NCBI GenBank assembly: GCA_012512355.1
Contig: JAAZEI010000026.1
Coordinates: 1-18,290, forward strand
Direction of reading: 5' to 3'
DNA length: 18,290 nucleotides
Origin: Clostridiales bacterium
GTDB lineage: Bacteria > Bacillota > Clostridia > Christensenellales > Aristaeellaceae
In this document: positions 1 to 11,173 of the stretch, one piece after another
Numbering within the stretch: position 1 is the stretch's first letter
Layout of the letters: each line of letters begins with the position of its first letter
Made by a program: the position numbers and the translations under genes
The notes under the pieces: generated by a model
The model's input: only the letters and a program-made list of their open reading frames with translations
The model's database searches: none
What the model was told of the DNA's origin: nothing

Positions 1-1959
<1,959 letters not shown>

Positions 1960-1963
<4 letters not shown>

Positions 1964-2673
1964 GGTTTCAGCCCTTCAACAACTAGTTGATTTTCAGATG
2001 ATTCCCTATGAGTTCGATTGATCAATTCATTGAAAAACCTCAGGACATTCTCATCGTTTCCATTAAAAACTGTCATCGCGATAAAAAGATCCTGATTGAA
2101 AATGCCGAATTCACTTAACAAACCATCCAGGCTTGCAGCAGGAATCCCATATAAACGTTTTTCACCACCAATGACAACCCTATCTTTCTCCATATCATAT
2201 TCTTGTATAGCGACATAGCCACTAGATAAATCAATGCCCTTCGTATTGAGGATACCATCCTCAATCGCCTGACTCAAATCGATAAAAACACCCTGTGCTG
2301 CATAGCGCTTAAAGTCTTCAGCTTCAAGTAAATACAGGTCCCCTTCACCGACTGCCAGGTATGTCGTCAGCTGCTGTGCTGCATACATATCATCTTGTGA
2401 TCCAGACAGCAAAAAGGCAGATCGAATAACCTCGACCTCCGGTAAAAAGTCAATTCGCATCTCCTCAAAAAGATCATCAATGTCACTTTGATTAGAGATT
2501 GCACCCTGAATATAAATATCGATTCGTTTATCTTCCGGTGAACGATAAGCCGTTGTCGAATAAACAATGTCTACAAAAAAAATAGATACAATAACCAGCA
2601 AGATATATTTCCATAAATTATAAGTAAAGTGATGCTTCAGGGTGATCTTGTTAATAGGTATTCTAAGTTTCAC
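1960..2673 (-). CDS. Membrane-anchored protein resembling an extracellular solute-binding domain
   Basis: I do not recognise a named family. The 237-residue protein has a basic N-terminus, one hydrophobic segment at about 23-41 and no lipobox, then an acidic, probably extracytoplasmic domain of about 195 residues. Parts of that domain (DLYLLEAEDFKRYAAQGVF at 112-130, then IDLSQAI, and YGIPAA at 175-180) resemble the pattern in family-1 extracellular solute-binding proteins, but at about half their length. It may be one lobe or a degenerate relative. The start is GTG (2671-2673), preceded by GAGGTG with a 5-base gap. It lies 15 bases after lysS and overlaps the HAD-kinase fusion by 4 bases, so it belongs to the operon. 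No transporter permease or ATPase adjoins it, so transport is not supported; a sensory or anchoring role would be a guess. Confidence 0.8.
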
Positions 2674-2688
2674 TCCTTCACCTCTTGA

Positions 2689-4182
2689 TCAATCAACAGG
2701 CTTCATCGTTGGAAACAGCAAAACATCACGAATTGAGGGACTGTCAGTTAACAGCATGATTAGTCGATCAATGCCTATGCCCATCCCGCCTGTCGGCGGC
2801 ATGCCATATTCAAGTGCATTAACAAAATCCTCATCCACTTTTGCGTTTTTTCCGCCTAAGGCTTCTCTTTCTTTTACCTGACGGACAAATCGTTCTTTTT
2901 GATCTATTGGATCATTAAGCTCACTAAACGCATTACCATACTCAACACCATTGATAAAAAGTTCAAACCTCTCAGTTAGACGTGGCTCGTCTGCTTTACG
3001 TTTTGCCAAGGGAGAATTTTCAACAGGATAATCCGTAACAAAAGTCGGCTGTACAAGGTTTTTCTCGACATACTCATCAAAAAGGATCGGAAGACAGTCA
3101 CCGCGTGTGGCGCCTTTTTCATAATGGATATGTAGTTCATCTAAGCAGTCTCGCGCCTCTTTATCAGTTTCCCACAAAAAAAAGTCAATCCCTGAATACC
3201 GTTTTACAGCATCGGCCATAGATATGCGAGCATAAGGCGCACCAAAATTAATCTTCTGTCCTTGGAATGTGATGATCTCACTTCCGCATACTGTCTTGGC
3301 AACATATGACAGTAACTCTTCCGCTAAATCCATCATGACATTATAATCTGCGTATGCTTCATACAGTTCGATAGTAGTAAACTCAGGATTATGCTTTGTA
3401 CTCATTCCTTCATTTCGAAAGATACGTCCAATTTCATAAACTTTGTCAAAGCCACCGACTATCAGCCGCTTTAAATAAAGCTCCGTTTCAACACGTAAAA
3501 ACATACTAATATCAAGTGTGTTGTGATGAGTTTGGAAAGGCCGTGCAGCAGACCCTGTTTCAAGTACATGTAATATTGGTGTATCTACTTCCAAATAACC
3601 GCGTTCATCCATGAAAGTACGAATGGCCGTGATTATCTTGCTTCTTTTGACAAAAGTATCTTTAACCTGCGGATTGACAATCATATCAAGATATCTCTGA
3701 CGGTAGCGTAAATCAGCATCTTGTAATCCATGCCATTTTTCAGGCAAAGGTTTTAGACACTTAGATAAAAGTAAAATCTCTCGAACATGAATAGATACTT
3801 CACCTGTGCGAGTTTTAAACACGTAACCCTTTATGCCCAAAATATCTCCAAGGTCACTATCTTTAAAAGATTGATAAGACTCTTCGCCCACATCATCACG
3901 TTTGATGTACAGCTGAATATCGCCGGTAGTGTCTCTCATATGTGCGAAGGAGGCTTTTCCCATTAGCCGCCTGCTCATGACACGCCCTGCTATGCTGACA
4001 TCTTTGTCTGACAACGTTTCATAATTTTCGCTAATTTGCTTTGCAAAATGTGTTATTTCATAATGTGTTAATAAATAAGGACTTTGTCCTTGATCGATCA
4101 AAGACATCAGTTTATCACGTCGAATTTGCTCCTGTTCAGAGAAGTTCGACTCATTCTGGACCTCAGGTGTTATGTCAGGCAT
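2689..4182 (-). CDS. lysS: Lysyl-tRNA synthetase, class II
   Basis: This enzyme charges tRNA-Lys with lysine using ATP in the cytoplasm. The 497 residues match the usual bacterial length of about 490-505. An N-terminal OB-fold anticodon-binding domain lies at about 60-140. The class II catalytic core has motif 1 around 178-205, motif 2 at 255-272 (FRNEG..STKHNPEFTTIE), and motif 3 at 465-473 (GGMGIGIDR), followed by the usual C-terminal SPSIRDVLLFPTMKP. The ATG at 4180-4182 has AGGAG about 8 bases upstream. It lies 17 bases after greA, a common greA-lysS pairing in Firmicutes, and 15 bases before the membrane-anchored gene. Nothing appears broken. Confidence 0.98.
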   Translation of the reverse strand: MPDITPEVQNESNFSEQEQIRRDKLMSLIDQGQSPYLLTHYEITHFAKQISENYETLSDKDVSIAGRVMSRRLMGKASFAHMRDTTGDIQLYIKRDDVGEESYQSFKDSDLGDILGIKGYVFKTRTGEVSIHVREILLLSKCLKPLPEKWHGLQDADLRYRQRYLDMIVNPQVKDTFVKRSKIITAIRTFMDERGYLEVDTPILHVLETGSAARPFQTHHNTLDISMFLRVETELYLKRLIVGGFDKVYEIGRIFRNEGMSTKHNPEFTTIELYEAYADYNVMMDLAEELLSYVAKTVCGSEIITFQGQKINFGAPYARISMADAVKRYSGIDFFLWETDKEARDCLDELHIHYEKGATRGDCLPILFDEYVEKNLVQPTFVTDYPVENSPLAKRKADEPRLTERFELFINGVEYGNAFSELNDPIDQKERFVRQVKEREALGGKNAKVDEDFVNALEYGMPPTGGMGIGIDRLIMLLTDSPSIRDVLLFPTMKPVD

Positions 4183-4199
4183 TCCTAATCTCCTATCAA

Positions 4200-4694
4200 T
4201 TAACGATGAATATCAATTATTTTAACTTCAATAATGCCAACAGGTACATTAACCTTCACGACCTGACCCTTCTTTTTGCCCAGCAAAGCTGCACCCAAAG
4301 GGCTTTCGTTGGAAATCCTATTGCTCATCGGATCACTTTCACGCGCACCTACAATAGTGTATTCCTCTTCATCTTTTGTTTCTTTATCCAAAATTCGAAC
4401 TGTGGTGCCGATGTTCACCCGATCAGTTGAAACTTTGCTCTCATCAATTATGATAGCGGTCCGGATGGTGTTTTCAATTTCAATAATTTGTGCTTCCAAA
4501 CGGGACTGCTCGTTCTTGGCTTCATCATATTCAGCATTTTCGCTTAAATCTCCAAAACCACGCGCCACCGATATCATTTCTGCCACTTCCGCACGGCGGA
4601 TCGTCGTTAGATATTGAAGCTTCTCTTCTAGTTTGCGCATACCTTCTGTTGATACAACAGGTTTGTTGCTATGCTCATGTTGTTTTTGTGTCAT
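4200..4694 (-). CDS. greA: Transcription elongation factor GreA
   Basis: GreA enters the RNA polymerase secondary channel and stimulates cleavage of backtracked transcripts. The 164-residue protein has the N-terminal coiled coil, with the tip motif GDLSENAEYDEAKNEQ carrying the conserved acidic residues (about residues 48-63), and the C-terminal FKBP-like domain with the signature SNRISNESPLGAALLGKKKG. Family length is about 157-165. The ATG at 4692-4694 is preceded by AGGAG about 8 bases upstream. It is the first gene of the minus-strand operon and reads from the divergent intergenic region. The N-terminus, rich in Gln, His and Lys, is slightly longer than in many homologues. Confidence 0.97.
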   Translation of the reverse strand: MTQKQHEHSNKPVVSTEGMRKLEEKLQYLTTIRRAEVAEMISVARGFGDLSENAEYDEAKNEQSRLEAQIIEIENTIRTAIIIDESKVSTDRVNIGTTVRILDKETKDEEEYTIVGARESDPMSNRISNESPLGAALLGKKKGQVVKVNVPVGIIEVKIIDIHR

Positions 4695-4816
4695 GGATAT
4701 CTACTCCTATCATTTTGCTTTTATTTTATTTGAAATATTTCATAATCATCAAAGTCAAAGATCTGTAAAACTAATAAAAAAGCTCCTCACAGACTATATT
4801 GCCCGGAAGCAACTGC

Positions 4817-4845
4817 ATTATACTTCCAAATCGATTGAAATGCAA
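4817..4845 (-). promoter_or_regulatory. Candidate promoter for the greA operon
   Basis: On the minus strand TTGCAT, 17 bases, then a perfect TATAAT (4817-4822). The -35 matches only 3 of 6 consensus bases, so this rests mainly on the -10. A second perfect TATAAT on the same strand (4896-4901) has no good -35 and could be an alternative. Transcription would start near 4810, giving a leader of about 115 bases. Confidence 0.45.
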
Positions 4846-5001
4846 TGAATTTGCTGGCTGTTAACTCCTTAAATGATTTAAAATGTAATATAAGTATTAT
4901 ACCCAATAAACTTTAATAAATATGTTATTGTAATAATTGTTTATTTATATGGTTAAAGCTTTAAAATATAAAACAATTGCGCTTGTTTGTAACAATTCTG
5001 A

Positions 5002-5030
5002 TTGAATGCTTAACATAATTATGATATGCT
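5002..5030 (+). promoter_or_regulatory. Candidate promoter for the peptidoglycan-binding lipoprotein
   Basis: TTGAAT (5002-5007), 17 bases, TATGCT (5025-5030), with a TG dinucleotide one base before the -10 (extended -10). Both hexamers match the vegetative sigma consensus at 4 of 6. Transcription would start near 5037, leaving a leader of about 120 bases. Confidence 0.5.
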
Positions 5031-5156
5031 ATCACTTAGACACAAGAAGTGCAATTCTCTGATTATTTTGACTAAATCATGCAAGAAGATAATGTGTATG
5101 ATCGTTATATTGAAGAGGAAACATTTGTATTTTAGTAATGTAAGGGATGGGATCTT

Positions 5157-6590
5157 ATGAAACCATTAAGAAAAAGGAAACTAACAGTCCTGCTGAGTAT
5201 CTTGGCCTTGGTCACGGTCTTAAGTGGCTGTGTTTCCAATCCTGACACTACCGATAAAAATAGCACTGCTGGAGCTGGCTATAATGGTGATTTGCCCTGG
5301 GATGTACTGGCTACAATAGCGCCGATTGACTTAACGGTTACACCCCAGATTGATTTGGTCACAACGCCGGAGCCCAATGTAGATATTATTCCAGGAATTG
5401 ATTTTCCGACCGGTGGTATACCGGGGTTGGTGACAATAACACCAATGCCGTTCACGCCCGGCATCGTCACGCAGTTGCCTACCTTCACACCTACCCTTGT
5501 TCCCCAGGCTACACCTGCACCACTAATTCTTAAATTAGGCAGCACTGGAATTGAAGTAAGAAATCTACAGGCAAAATTGCGCGATCTTGGCTACATGCGT
5601 ACTGTTGATGGAGACTTTGGCGATGGGACGAAACGTGCGTTAATCTCTTTTCAAAATCGCAACGGTTTATTAGCTGATGGGATGGCAGGCCCAGCAACCT
5701 TGGCTAAATTGAGTTCCCGAAATGCAGTTCGGGCGCCCTTGACGCCTCGTCCGACTCAGGTGCCGCCCAAGGCCACAGCAACACCTCAAATCAATGAAAA
5801 TATTATTCTCGAACTTGGTTCACGCGGTTCGGAAGTGCGTCGCATGCAAAGCCGATTAATTGCTCTAGGATACCTAGCAGGAAATGCAACGGGAGTCTTT
5901 AACGAAGCCACTGAGGCTGCTGTTATTGCATTCCAAAAACGAAATGTCTCCTATTATGATGGAAAAGCCGGGCCGCTCACTTTGAATAAACTTTATTCCA
6001 GCTCCGCCAAAGGCACCAGCTCAATTGCCGGTGCTGTGGGCATTACATTAAAAATAGGAGATAAAAATTCAGATGCTGTTCGTGCTATGCAGCGCCGCTT
6101 GAAAGATCTGGGTTATTATATCGGCTCAATCGATGGGGACTTTGGTGCTTCTACAGAGGCTGCAGTACGTAGTTTCCAATCAACAAATCGCATCAATGTG
6201 GATGGAAAAGTAGGTGAAACCACACTTAATTTACTCAACAGCAACAATGCTAAAAGAGCAGATTACACTTCCTTCACGCAAAGACCCGGACAGCAAATTA
6301 CGCCCGTGCCTCAATACACTCCAATAACTGTATTTACCAATGTGACTCCTTCTCCTGATGGCAACTATGTAACTCTAAGGCCTGGAAACATGGGCACATT
6401 GGTGACAAACCTTCAACAAGGTTTACGCAGCAAGGGTTACTATAGAGGAGATATAGATGGTAAATATGGCACAGGAACCATCGATGCTGTTACACGTTTC
6501 CAGGCTGATAACGGGTTATCCCAGGATGGCATTGCTGGTCCATCAACACAAAGAGTACTTTATGAAGGGAATTTCCCTGTAGGTTCATAA
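5157..6590 (+). CDS. Lipoprotein with four peptidoglycan-binding (PG_binding_1) modules
   Basis: The 477-residue secreted protein has a lipoprotein signal peptide ending in LSGC, with lipid-modified Cys25. A Thr/Pro-rich stalk spans about 59-124. Four PG_binding_1 repeats follow at about 125-186, 217-281, 297-361 and 406-469. Each has the pattern LxxGxxGxxVxxLQxxLxxLGY, then DGxFGxxTxxAVxxFQ and DGxxGxxTLxxL. Further Thr/Pro linkers separate repeats 1-2 and 3-4. No hydrolase, transpeptidase or protease domain is present, so the likely role is non-covalent bridging of membrane and cell wall; this is inference. Repeat 2 is the most divergent (VSYYDG for the usual GLxxDG). The ATG at 5157 has only a modest AAGGG-type ribosome site about 11 bases upstream. 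The gene stands alone and converges on ftsY. Confidence 0.92.
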   Translation: MKPLRKRKLTVLLSILALVTVLSGCVSNPDTTDKNSTAGAGYNGDLPWDVLATIAPIDLTVTPQIDLVTTPEPNVDIIPGIDFPTGGIPGLVTITPMPFTPGIVTQLPTFTPTLVPQATPAPLILKLGSTGIEVRNLQAKLRDLGYMRTVDGDFGDGTKRALISFQNRNGLLADGMAGPATLAKLSSRNAVRAPLTPRPTQVPPKATATPQINENIILELGSRGSEVRRMQSRLIALGYLAGNATGVFNEATEAAVIAFQKRNVSYYDGKAGPLTLNKLYSSSAKGTSSIAGAVGITLKIGDKNSDAVRAMQRRLKDLGYYIGSIDGDFGASTEAAVRSFQSTNRINVDGKVGETTLNLLNSNNAKRADYTSFTQRPGQQITPVPQYTPITVFTNVTPSPDGNYVTLRPGNMGTLVTNLQQGLRSKGYYRGDIDGKYGTGTIDAVTRFQADNGLSQDGIAGPSTQRVLYEGNFPVGS

Positions 6591-6615
6591 AGCAAACACA
6601 TCAACACAATTCAAG

Positions 6616-6657
6616 AAACAATGAATGACCGGCAAACTGCCGGTCATTCATTGTTTT
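6616..6657. terminator. Bidirectional intrinsic terminator between the lipoprotein gene and ftsY
   Basis: This is a nearly perfect 16-18 bp stem with arms 6616-6633 and 6639-6656, core GACCGGC/GCCGGTC and a 5-base loop AAACT. On the plus strand the stem runs into TTTTATATT; on the minus strand it ends in TGTTTCTTG. It sits between two convergent genes and can serve both, with the plus side having the better U-tract. Confidence 0.88.
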
Positions 6658-6701
6658 ATATTCGCAAAAGTTTTCTTTTAGTGATTTGGCATATTAATCA
6701 T

Positions 6702-7598
6702 TTAAAAGAGAGCATCTACAAATTCTTTTGCATCAAATGCCTGTAAATCATCAATGCCTTCCCCTACACCAATATACCAAACCGGGATTTGAAGGTCCTG
6801 CTGTATTGCAATGACAATACCCCCTTTTGCCGTACCATCAAGTTTGGTTAGAATGATTCCATTAATCTCTGCTGCTTGTTTAAACTGCTTAGCTTGTTCC
6901 AGGCCATTTTGACCCGTTGTAGCATCCAGCACCAACATGCTGCGTACTATAGCAGACGGGTAATCTTTGTCGATGATACGGCGAATTTTGCTTAATTCGT
7001 CCATTAAATTCTTTTTGTTGTGAAGTCTGCCTGCCGTGTCAACAATTAATAGATCGGTCTTTCTTGCTTTTGCAGCTTGTACCGCATCAAACACGACCGC
7101 CGCAGGGTCACTTCCCATACTTTGGCTAATCATGGGCACATTTGCACGCTCTGACCATACTCTCAATTGATCATCAGCCGCTGCACGAAAAGTATCAGCG
7201 GCTGCCAGTATCACTGACCGGCCAATTTCTTGAAATCTTAGTGCAAGCTTACCAACTGTTGTTGTTTTTCCTACACCATTAACACCTACAACCAACATAA
7301 CCATAGGCCATTGAAGCGGAGGTCTTGTATCCTTTACCTCATCTACGATGATTTGCTTGAAAGCGATACGAGCTTCCTGGGCTGATTTAATGCGGTTGTT
7401 TTTAACTCGCTCTTTCAATTTATCAATAATAATCTCTGTCGAATGCACCCCTGTATCTGCCAAGATTAGAATATCTGTTAATTCTTCATAAAAATCCTCA
7501 TCAATTATTTGGGTGTTCTCGACGAGTTCATCTACTTTTGCAGTAAAGTTTCCTCTGGTTTTGGATAAACCTTCTTTTAATCTCTGAAAAAAACTCAT
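6702..7598 (-). CDS. ftsY: Signal recognition particle receptor FtsY
   Basis: FtsY is the membrane-associated SRP GTPase that docks the ribosome-SRP complex for co-translational membrane insertion. The 298 residues have a short amphipathic N-terminus (MSFFQRLKEGL) and no long acidic A domain, typical of Gram-positive FtsY. An N-domain helical bundle follows, then the G domain: P-loop GVNGVGKTT at 105-113, DTFRAAA at 135-141, DTAGR at 187-191, TKLD at 251-254, and the closing GVGE at 277-280. The SRP-type insertion box reads RAAADDQL. The ATG at 7596-7598 has an AGAGAGGG ribosome site overlapping the smc stop; the gap to smc is 11 bases. It is the last gene of the rnc-smc-ftsY run. ffh does not follow it, because the convergent lipoprotein gene intervenes. 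Confidence 0.98.
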   Translation of the reverse strand: MSFFQRLKEGLSKTRGNFTAKVDELVENTQIIDEDFYEELTDILILADTGVHSTEIIIDKLKERVKNNRIKSAQEARIAFKQIIVDEVKDTRPPLQWPMVMLVVGVNGVGKTTTVGKLALRFQEIGRSVILAAADTFRAAADDQLRVWSERANVPMISQSMGSDPAAVVFDAVQAAKARKTDLLIVDTAGRLHNKKNLMDELSKIRRIIDKDYPSAIVRSMLVLDATTGQNGLEQAKQFKQAAEINGIILTKLDGTAKGGIVIAIQQDLQIPVWYIGVGEGIDDLQAFDAKEFVDALF

Positions 7599-7609
7599 AA
7601 TATCCCTCT

Positions 7610-10600
7610 CTAAGAAGCCGTGTAATGATGCAGATTGACTGAGACCATGCTTGAGATGCCTTTTTCTTCCATTGCTACACCATAGAGCGCATCACAGCAC
7701 TCCATGGTACCCTTACGGTGCGTGATAATGATAAATTGCGTTGATTGGGCATATTCAGATAAATAATCAGCGAAATTGCTTATATTGGCTTCATCAAGTG
7801 CAGCCTCGATTTCGTCGAGAACACAAAAAGGAGTCGGCTTTAGCTTAAGCATTGCAAATAGAATAGCAATAGCGGTTAATGCTCTCTCTCCACCCGAAAG
7901 CAAGCTAAGCATTTGCAGCTTCTTGCCGGGAGGCTGCGCAGCCACTTCTATATCACAGGTGAGGGGGGTGGCAGTATCAGATAAAATAAGTTCTGCTTTC
8001 CCTCCGCCAAATAACCGAACAAAGGTTTCTGCAAAAAAATCATTCAACTTCCTGAACTCTTCGATGAATTGTATTTCCATTTTTCCAAGAAGCTGATTGA
8101 TTAACTCCAGTAAATCCTGTTCTGCCTGTAAGGCATCATTACGCTGTACTGTCATGGCATCAAATCGTTCACGAGTAACGGCATATTCTTCAATAGCACC
8201 GACATTTATGCTGCCCATATTCCTAATTCGCTGTTTTATTTTTTTGATTTCTATCTCCGCCTGCGGTAAATTCAGATTTTCTTGACTTTGCTGTTCCTTT
8301 GCCAAAGCATGAGTTAGTTCGTAGCTGTTAAAAATATAATCGCTCAAGTTCTGCATTTCATTCTCAACACGCGTAAATACAAGCTCATTGCGATGAAGTT
8401 TCTCTTTATCCTGTTCCATCTTGTCATGTAATAGTTCTATGTCATTGATGCTTGTCTTCTGCAGACCTTGTGTTTGTATCCTGCTTTTTATTATGCCATC
8501 CCATTTTTCTTTCGATTGTACGACCAACATAGAAGAATCGAGTAATGCACGACTTAGCTCTTCAGTAGTTTTCTCGCAAAGGATGATGTTGTTTTTCGTT
8601 AGTTCGATATCTTCAGTAGTTTTCTTAGCGCTGTGAGAAAGCAAATTCATTTCCTTTTCCACTCTGGATTTATCACGTGAAACCAGATCAAATTTATGTG
8701 CTAAATTGCTGCATAATAACTGAGAAGAAGACAGTTTTTCACGCTGTTGTTCTGCTTTCTTCCGTGTCGCCAAAAGCAGGTCCTGAAGTCTGTTCGTTTC
8801 GTTTTCCAAGGATCGATGATCCACGGCTTCAGTATCGGTCAAAAGCTTTACAGCGCTTAAATCCATTTCAATCTCTATTATTGCTTCCTCTAACTGAGTC
8901 AATGCTCCCTGCGTGTCATTGAACCGCTTAAGGACAGCATCCAGCTCATTTTGAGCATTATCGCATCGTTCTTGCTGGCGCGCTATGACGATACGCTGCT
9001 GATTGACCGCTTGCAAACTTTCATTGCTGAGCTTTGTCAAAGTGATGAGGCTCGAATTAGCAGCATCTTTTTCTTTTTTAGCCTGTGTTAAAAGCAATTG
9101 ACTGGAATTGATGAACTCTTTAAGTTCTGAGATTTCACGTTCACGTCCAAGCAAACTGCTTACTCTTGCGTGTGAGGTACCACCGGTCATGGCGCCACCC
9201 GCTCTCAAAACATCTCCAGCTAGTGTCACAACATTAAAGGATTGCTTAGCCTTCCTGGATAATGCAATACCGGAATCCATATCAACAACCAAAACTGTCC
9301 TGCCTAAAATACTCTCTACAACTCCATTTAACTTTTTATCGTACTGTATCAGCTCGCTTACGATGCCTATGCATCCTGGCTGGTTAAGCATCTGTCTCTC
9401 ATTATGATTTAAGGTTCTCCCTTTTATAGCTGTAATGGGTAAGAACGTAGTTCGTCCCAATTTATTGCTTCTAAGATAATCTATTAAATCTTTAGCAGTC
9501 TGTTCATCATCAGTTACGATATGCTGCAAAGTTCCGCCCAAAATCATGTCAAGGGCCGTCTCGTACTCTTTGGGCACTTTAATTAACTGCGCTATTACTC
9601 CGTATACTTTCAGGTTGTTACTTGCATATTGCAGCGCTTTCTTTACGGCATGATTATAACCTTCATATTCTCTGGTTAATTCTTCCAATAGTTTCAATCT
9701 GTTTTGAGCAGCCAGAACTTGGCTTGTAATCTCCTGCAGTTTGATGAGAGCAGCATTGAGGCTGCTTTTAGCCAAATCGAGTTTATTATCCATGGATGCT
9801 GCGTCGTCAGTTAATACCGAAAAATGGTTTTCAGCTTCTATAAGCAATGTTTTTGATTTTTCAGTTTGGTGATTTAGTTCATCTTTTTGTTCTGTCAAAG
9901 TTATTTTCTGAAAGATGATTTCTTTGATTCTCTCCTGCATTTGCGCCAGCATGGTTTGCTGTCTTGTCTGCATACTTTTGGCATCACTCATTCGTGTAAG
10001 AGCAGTAATAATTTTAGTTTTATGAATATCCAGTTGCTTTTCAGCTTCGTCTGATTTATGCAGCAAATCAAACAGACATTCTTCATCCTGCCTGCAAACA
10101 GTTTCAGCTTCTTTCTGCAGCTCCAGCTTAATTAAACGGTCATTTTCATTTTGAAAAAATAACTGACTAAGATCTTTGATCGTCTCTTCATCTTTATTTA
10201 ATTTTTCAAGAAGTCTTTGTTCATCCAACTGTAATGAGGCAAGCTGATTTTTGTGAGTTTGTAATTCTTGTTCACGCATGTGATGGTTCGCTTGTGCTTG
10301 ATTAAAAGCATCCCTTGCTTCCTGATCCTGCACTTCCAGCACTTCGAGTAGGTTTTCGTGCGAATTGCGTAGTTGATTCAATTCTATTAGTTGTTGATTA
10401 TAAGATTGGATTGTAGTTTGCAAGCCATTGGTCAATTCTCTTAGACTATTCAAACGACTAAATAACTTTTCATGACGAACTAAATAAGAATCAATTTCCA
10501 GCTGACGCAAACGTTCAGATAAAGATAAAAATTCCTGCGCAGTCCTGGCTTGTAACTCCAGGGGTCCAATTCTCGCACTGATTTCTTCAATTAAATCATT

Positions 10601-11173
10601 AACCCTATTTAAGTTATCACGGGTCTTATTCAATTTTCTTTCGGCTTCTTCTTTTCTGACCCGAAAAGTAACAATGCCTGCTGCTTCTTCAAAAACCTGA
10701 CGACGCTCATCGCCTTTGGTGGATAATATTTCCTCTATGCGCCCCTGACCTATAATGGAATAGCCTTCTTTGCCAATACCGGTATCACGAAAAAGCTCTA
10801 TAATATCTTTAAGGCGACAGCTGCTGCGATTTAAAAAGTATTCACCTTCGCCATTTCGATATACTCTTCTGGTGACAAGAACCTCAGAATAAGGAGAGTT
10901 TAATGCGCGATCATCATTATCAAATTGTAAAGAAACTTCACAGTATGGAAGCGCCTTTTTTGTTTGAGTTCCATTAAAAATGACGTCTTCCATTTTAGAA
11001 CCGCGCAGTATTTTTGCACTCTGCTCACCCAGGACCCATCTGACTGCATCTGCGATATTGCTTTTGCCTGAGCCGTTAGGTCCAACAATTCCAGTAATAC
11101 CCTTATCAAAATTAAGTTCTGTGCGCTGGGCGAAGGATTTAAAACCGTGAATATCAACTCGGCTAAGTTTCAT
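7610..11173 (-). CDS. smc: Chromosome segregation ATPase SMC
   Basis: SMC forms the condensin ring that, with ScpA and ScpB, organises and segregates the chromosome. The 1187 residues match the family. The N-terminal ATPase half has Walker A at 31-39 (GPNGSGKSN). Two long coiled-coil arms, rich in Gln, Glu, Lys and Leu, flank a hinge at about 510-680 that contains the conserved Gly-rich GGAMTGG. The C-terminal half has the ABC signature LSGGE from residue 1092 and Walker B VLDE around 1118-1121, followed by the D-loop and a switch His in IIITHRKG. The ATG at 11171-11173 overlaps the end of rnc by 11 bases. The frame is intact. scpA and scpB are not in this window. Confidence 0.98.
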   Translation of the reverse strand: MKLSRVDIHGFKSFAQRTELNFDKGITGIVGPNGSGKSNIADAVRWVLGEQSAKILRGSKMEDVIFNGTQTKKALPYCEVSLQFDNDDRALNSPYSEVLVTRRVYRNGEGEYFLNRSSCRLKDIIELFRDTGIGKEGYSIIGQGRIEEILSTKGDERRQVFEEAAGIVTFRVRKEEAERKLNKTRDNLNRVNDLIEEISARIGPLELQARTAQEFLSLSERLRQLEIDSYLVRHEKLFSRLNSLRELTNGLQTTIQSYNQQLIELNQLRNSHENLLEVLEVQDQEARDAFNQAQANHHMREQELQTHKNQLASLQLDEQRLLEKLNKDEETIKDLSQLFFQNENDRLIKLELQKEAETVCRQDEECLFDLLHKSDEAEKQLDIHKTKIITALTRMSDAKSMQTRQQTMLAQMQERIKEIIFQKITLTEQKDELNHQTEKSKTLLIEAENHFSVLTDDAASMDNKLDLAKSSLNAALIKLQEITSQVLAAQNRLKLLEELTREYEGYNHAVKKALQYASNNLKVYGVIAQLIKVPKEYETALDMILGGTLQHIVTDDEQTAKDLIDYLRSNKLGRTTFLPITAIKGRTLNHNERQMLNQPGCIGIVSELIQYDKKLNGVVESILGRTVLVVDMDSGIALSRKAKQSFNVVTLAGDVLRAGGAMTGGTSHARVSSLLGREREISELKEFINSSQLLLTQAKKEKDAANSSLITLTKLSNESLQAVNQQRIVIARQQERCDNAQNELDAVLKRFNDTQGALTQLEEAIIEIEMDLSAVKLLTDTEAVDHRSLENETNRLQDLLLATRKKAEQQREKLSSSQLLCSNLAHKFDLVSRDKSRVEKEMNLLSHSAKKTTEDIELTKNNIILCEKTTEELSRALLDSSMLVVQSKEKWDGIIKSRIQTQGLQKTSINDIELLHDKMEQDKEKLHRNELVFTRVENEMQNLSDYIFNSYELTHALAKEQQSQENLNLPQAEIEIKKIKQRIRNMGSINVGAIEEYAVTRERFDAMTVQRNDALQAEQDLLELINQLLGKMEIQFIEEFRKLNDFFAETFVRLFGGGKAELILSDTATPLTCDIEVAAQPPGKKLQMLSLLSGGERALTAIAILFAMLKLKPTPFCVLDEIEAALDEANISNFADYLSEYAQSTQFIIITHRKGTMECCDALYGVAMEEKGISSMVSVNLHHYTAS

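Larger units (their letters stand above)
4695..5156. other. Divergent intergenic region, AT-rich, no gene seen
   Basis: These 462 bases separate greA (minus) from the peptidoglycan-binding lipoprotein gene (plus). The centre (about 4860-5000) is very AT-rich. It holds two perfect TATAAT boxes on the minus strand (4817-4822 and 4896-4901) and one extended -10 promoter on the plus strand. Both implied leaders are roughly 110-120 bases long. I saw no convincing riboswitch, terminator or tRNA in it. Short frames here have no usable ribosome binding site. Confidence 0.75.

Noticed and set aside
3490..3515. LysRS active-site segment reads VETEL where E. coli has IAPEL
   Set aside because: The substrate-contacting Glu is kept, all class II motifs are intact, and variation here occurs in clostridial enzymes as far as I recall, so I do not treat it as an anomaly.
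4490..4848. Plus-strand frames of 71-92 codons overlapping greA and its leader
   Set aside because: They are antisense shadows of greA with no ribosome binding site and no protein-like composition.
5079..5135. 18-codon frame in the lipoprotein leader as an annotated gene
   Set aside because: No ribosome binding site and no recognisable product; kept only as a low-interest finding.
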